Assembly (NCBI RefSeq): GCF_014201195.1 | Contig: NZ_JACHDS010000002.1 | Coordinates: 1 to 32,880 of the forward strand | Source of the DNA: Nocardiopsis mwathae | GTDB taxonomy: Bacteria; Actinomycetota; Actinomycetes; Streptosporangiales; Streptosporangiaceae | Reading direction: 5' to 3' | DNA: 32,880 bases | Part shown: in pieces, positions 32,190 to 32,880 of the stretch | How positions within the stretch are numbered: position 1 is the first letter of the stretch | Layout of the letters: every line of letters begins with the position of its first letter | The notes under the pieces: generated by a model | The model's database searches: none | What the model saw: the letters and a program-made list of their open reading frames with translations, nothing else | What the model was told of the DNA's origin: nothing | Program-made: the position numbers and the translations under genes

Positions 32190-32880
32190 TCACGCCGACC
32201 GCCCGCCGCCGTCCTGCGGCAGCAGCCGGGGGCCGACGTCGGACAGCCACTTCAGCGCCCACTCCAGCGGGCCGCGGCCGAACAGCGGCATCCACAGCGT
32301 CGCGAACACCAGCGAGCCGAGCACGAACAGCTCCAGTCGGAACGGCGCGGCGTCGGCATACGACATGTCGAACAGCGCCATCACCACGATGTGCCCGGCA
32401 TACAGGGTGAGCGCCATCGCGCCGGCCGCGGCCAGCGGGCGGATCGGCGCCCCGGCCTTCTCGGCGACCACCACGCAGACGATCAGCACCAGCAGCGCGA
32501 CACCGGTCGCCCCGGCGACCTCGAAGCTGGTTCCGCTGTGCGGGGTGGCCGCCACCAGCCACCACACGCTGTCCGTCGGCACCTGACCGTGCAGCTCGTA
32601 AAGCCGGTCGGCCATCCAACTGCGGATCGGCCCCATCAGCGCGGGGTCGACGCCCCGCCAGTCGGGGCCGGCGTCGTACACCAGCCGGTCGAGGCCCCCC
32701 AGCGGGTACAGCAGCAGCCAGGAGCCCCCGTAGCCGAGCGCGGCCAACCCGGCCCCCGCTCCGGCCAGGCCCAGCCGTGTGCGCGCCGCCCCGAGGTCGA
32801 GGCGGCCCACCGCCATGCCCGCCACGACGAAGGCCATGAACGTGCAGGCCGGGTAGTAGCCGGTGAACAGGAAGTCGGTG
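32190..32880 (-). CDS. DUF418/heparan-acetyltransferase-like membrane protein, N-terminus outside window
   Basis: The C-terminal 229 residues of a polytopic membrane protein; the frame is open through the right edge (reading TDFLFTGYYPACTFMAFVV at the border), so the ATG at 32837 is internal. The TGYYPACTFMAFVVAGMAVGRLDL segment and the final LAAAGAMALTLYAGHIVVMALF block are typical of actinobacterial DUF1624/DUF418-related acyltransferase-like proteins. About five to six hydrophobic segments are visible. The tail is cytoplasmic and basic. The function is unknown; a role in acylating a cell-surface sugar is suggested by distant family relations only. Confidence 0.78.
   Translation of the reverse strand, partial: TDFLFTGYYPACTFMAFVVAGMAVGRLDLGAARTRLGLAGAGAGLAALGYGGSWLLLYPLGGLDRLVYDAGPDWRGVDPALMGPIRSWMADRLYELHGQVPTDSVWWLVAATPHSGTSFEVAGATGVALLVLIVCVVVAEKAGAPIRPLAAAGAMALTLYAGHIVVMALFDMSYADAAPFRLELFVLGSLVFATLWMPLFGRGPLEWALKWLSDVGPRLLPQDGGGRSA

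Overview
This window is high-GC, gene-dense actinomycete DNA. The evidence is the very GC-rich third codon positions, frequent GTG/TTG starts, 4-base ATGA/GTGA overlaps, and families typical of filamentous Actinobacteria (AsnC-linked ketoacid dehydrogenase, BMP-type nucleoside ABC transporter, PGM2-like mutase beside PNP). A Nocardiopsis/Streptomonospora-like genome is a guess from gene content only; no rRNA or other phylogenetic marker is present.

Layout. (a) 1-2878, minus: an acyl-CoA carboxylase beta subunit (cut by the left edge), translationally coupled to an AtuA-like (DUF1446) protein, with a candidate operator upstream. (b) 2.9-3.7 kb: a visibly more AT-rich patch with one small secreted four-cysteine protein and a long inverted repeat. 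(c) 3.7-8.5 kb: an AsnC/Lrp regulator, a small PH/GRAM-like protein, 2-oxoacid dehydrogenase E1-alpha and E1-beta, a stand-alone lipoyl domain in place of E2, a strong hairpin, and an alpha/beta hydrolase. (d) 8.5-23.5 kb: a nucleoside uptake and catabolism locus. The plus-strand arm is lipoprotein receptor, ATPase, two permeases, cytidine deaminase and thymidine phosphorylase. The minus-strand arm is deoxyribose-phosphate aldolase, an aldehyde dehydrogenase pair, purine nucleoside phosphorylase and a PGM2-like phosphohexo/pentomutase. A Phd-VapC toxin-antitoxin pair and a GNAT gene sit inside it. (e) 23.8-28.6 kb: an unrecognised 237-aa protein, a HAD phosphatase, a PTS EIIA/EIIB pair without EIIC, a DUF418 membrane protein, and a LuxR-type response regulator whose receiver lacks the phospho-acceptor Asp. 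(f) 28.8-32.9 kb: a DHA2 drug exporter divergent from its probable TetR repressor, an ECHDC3-like enoyl-CoA hydratase relative, and a second DUF418-type membrane protein cut by the right edge.

How the parts work together. In (d), nucleosides enter by the BMP/ABC system, cytidine is deaminated, and the nucleosides are phosphorolysed by DeoA and PNP. The PGM2-like enzyme would convert (deoxy)ribose-1-P to the 5-phosphate, DeoC splits deoxyribose-5-P into acetaldehyde and glyceraldehyde-3-P, and the aldehyde dehydrogenase removes acetaldehyde. No DeoB is visible, so the mutase probably fills that step. The two ALDH genes look like an ALDH16-type double-domain enzyme encoded as two overlapping genes.

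No clearly new multi-gene defence or mobile system is visible. The observations most worth a second look are the lipoyl-only E2, the split ALDH16-like pair, the orphan EIIA/EIIB pair, the degenerate receiver, the small secreted protein in its AT-rich patch, and several well-formed operators and hairpins. No rRNA, tRNA, CRISPR array or intact insertion sequence was recognised.
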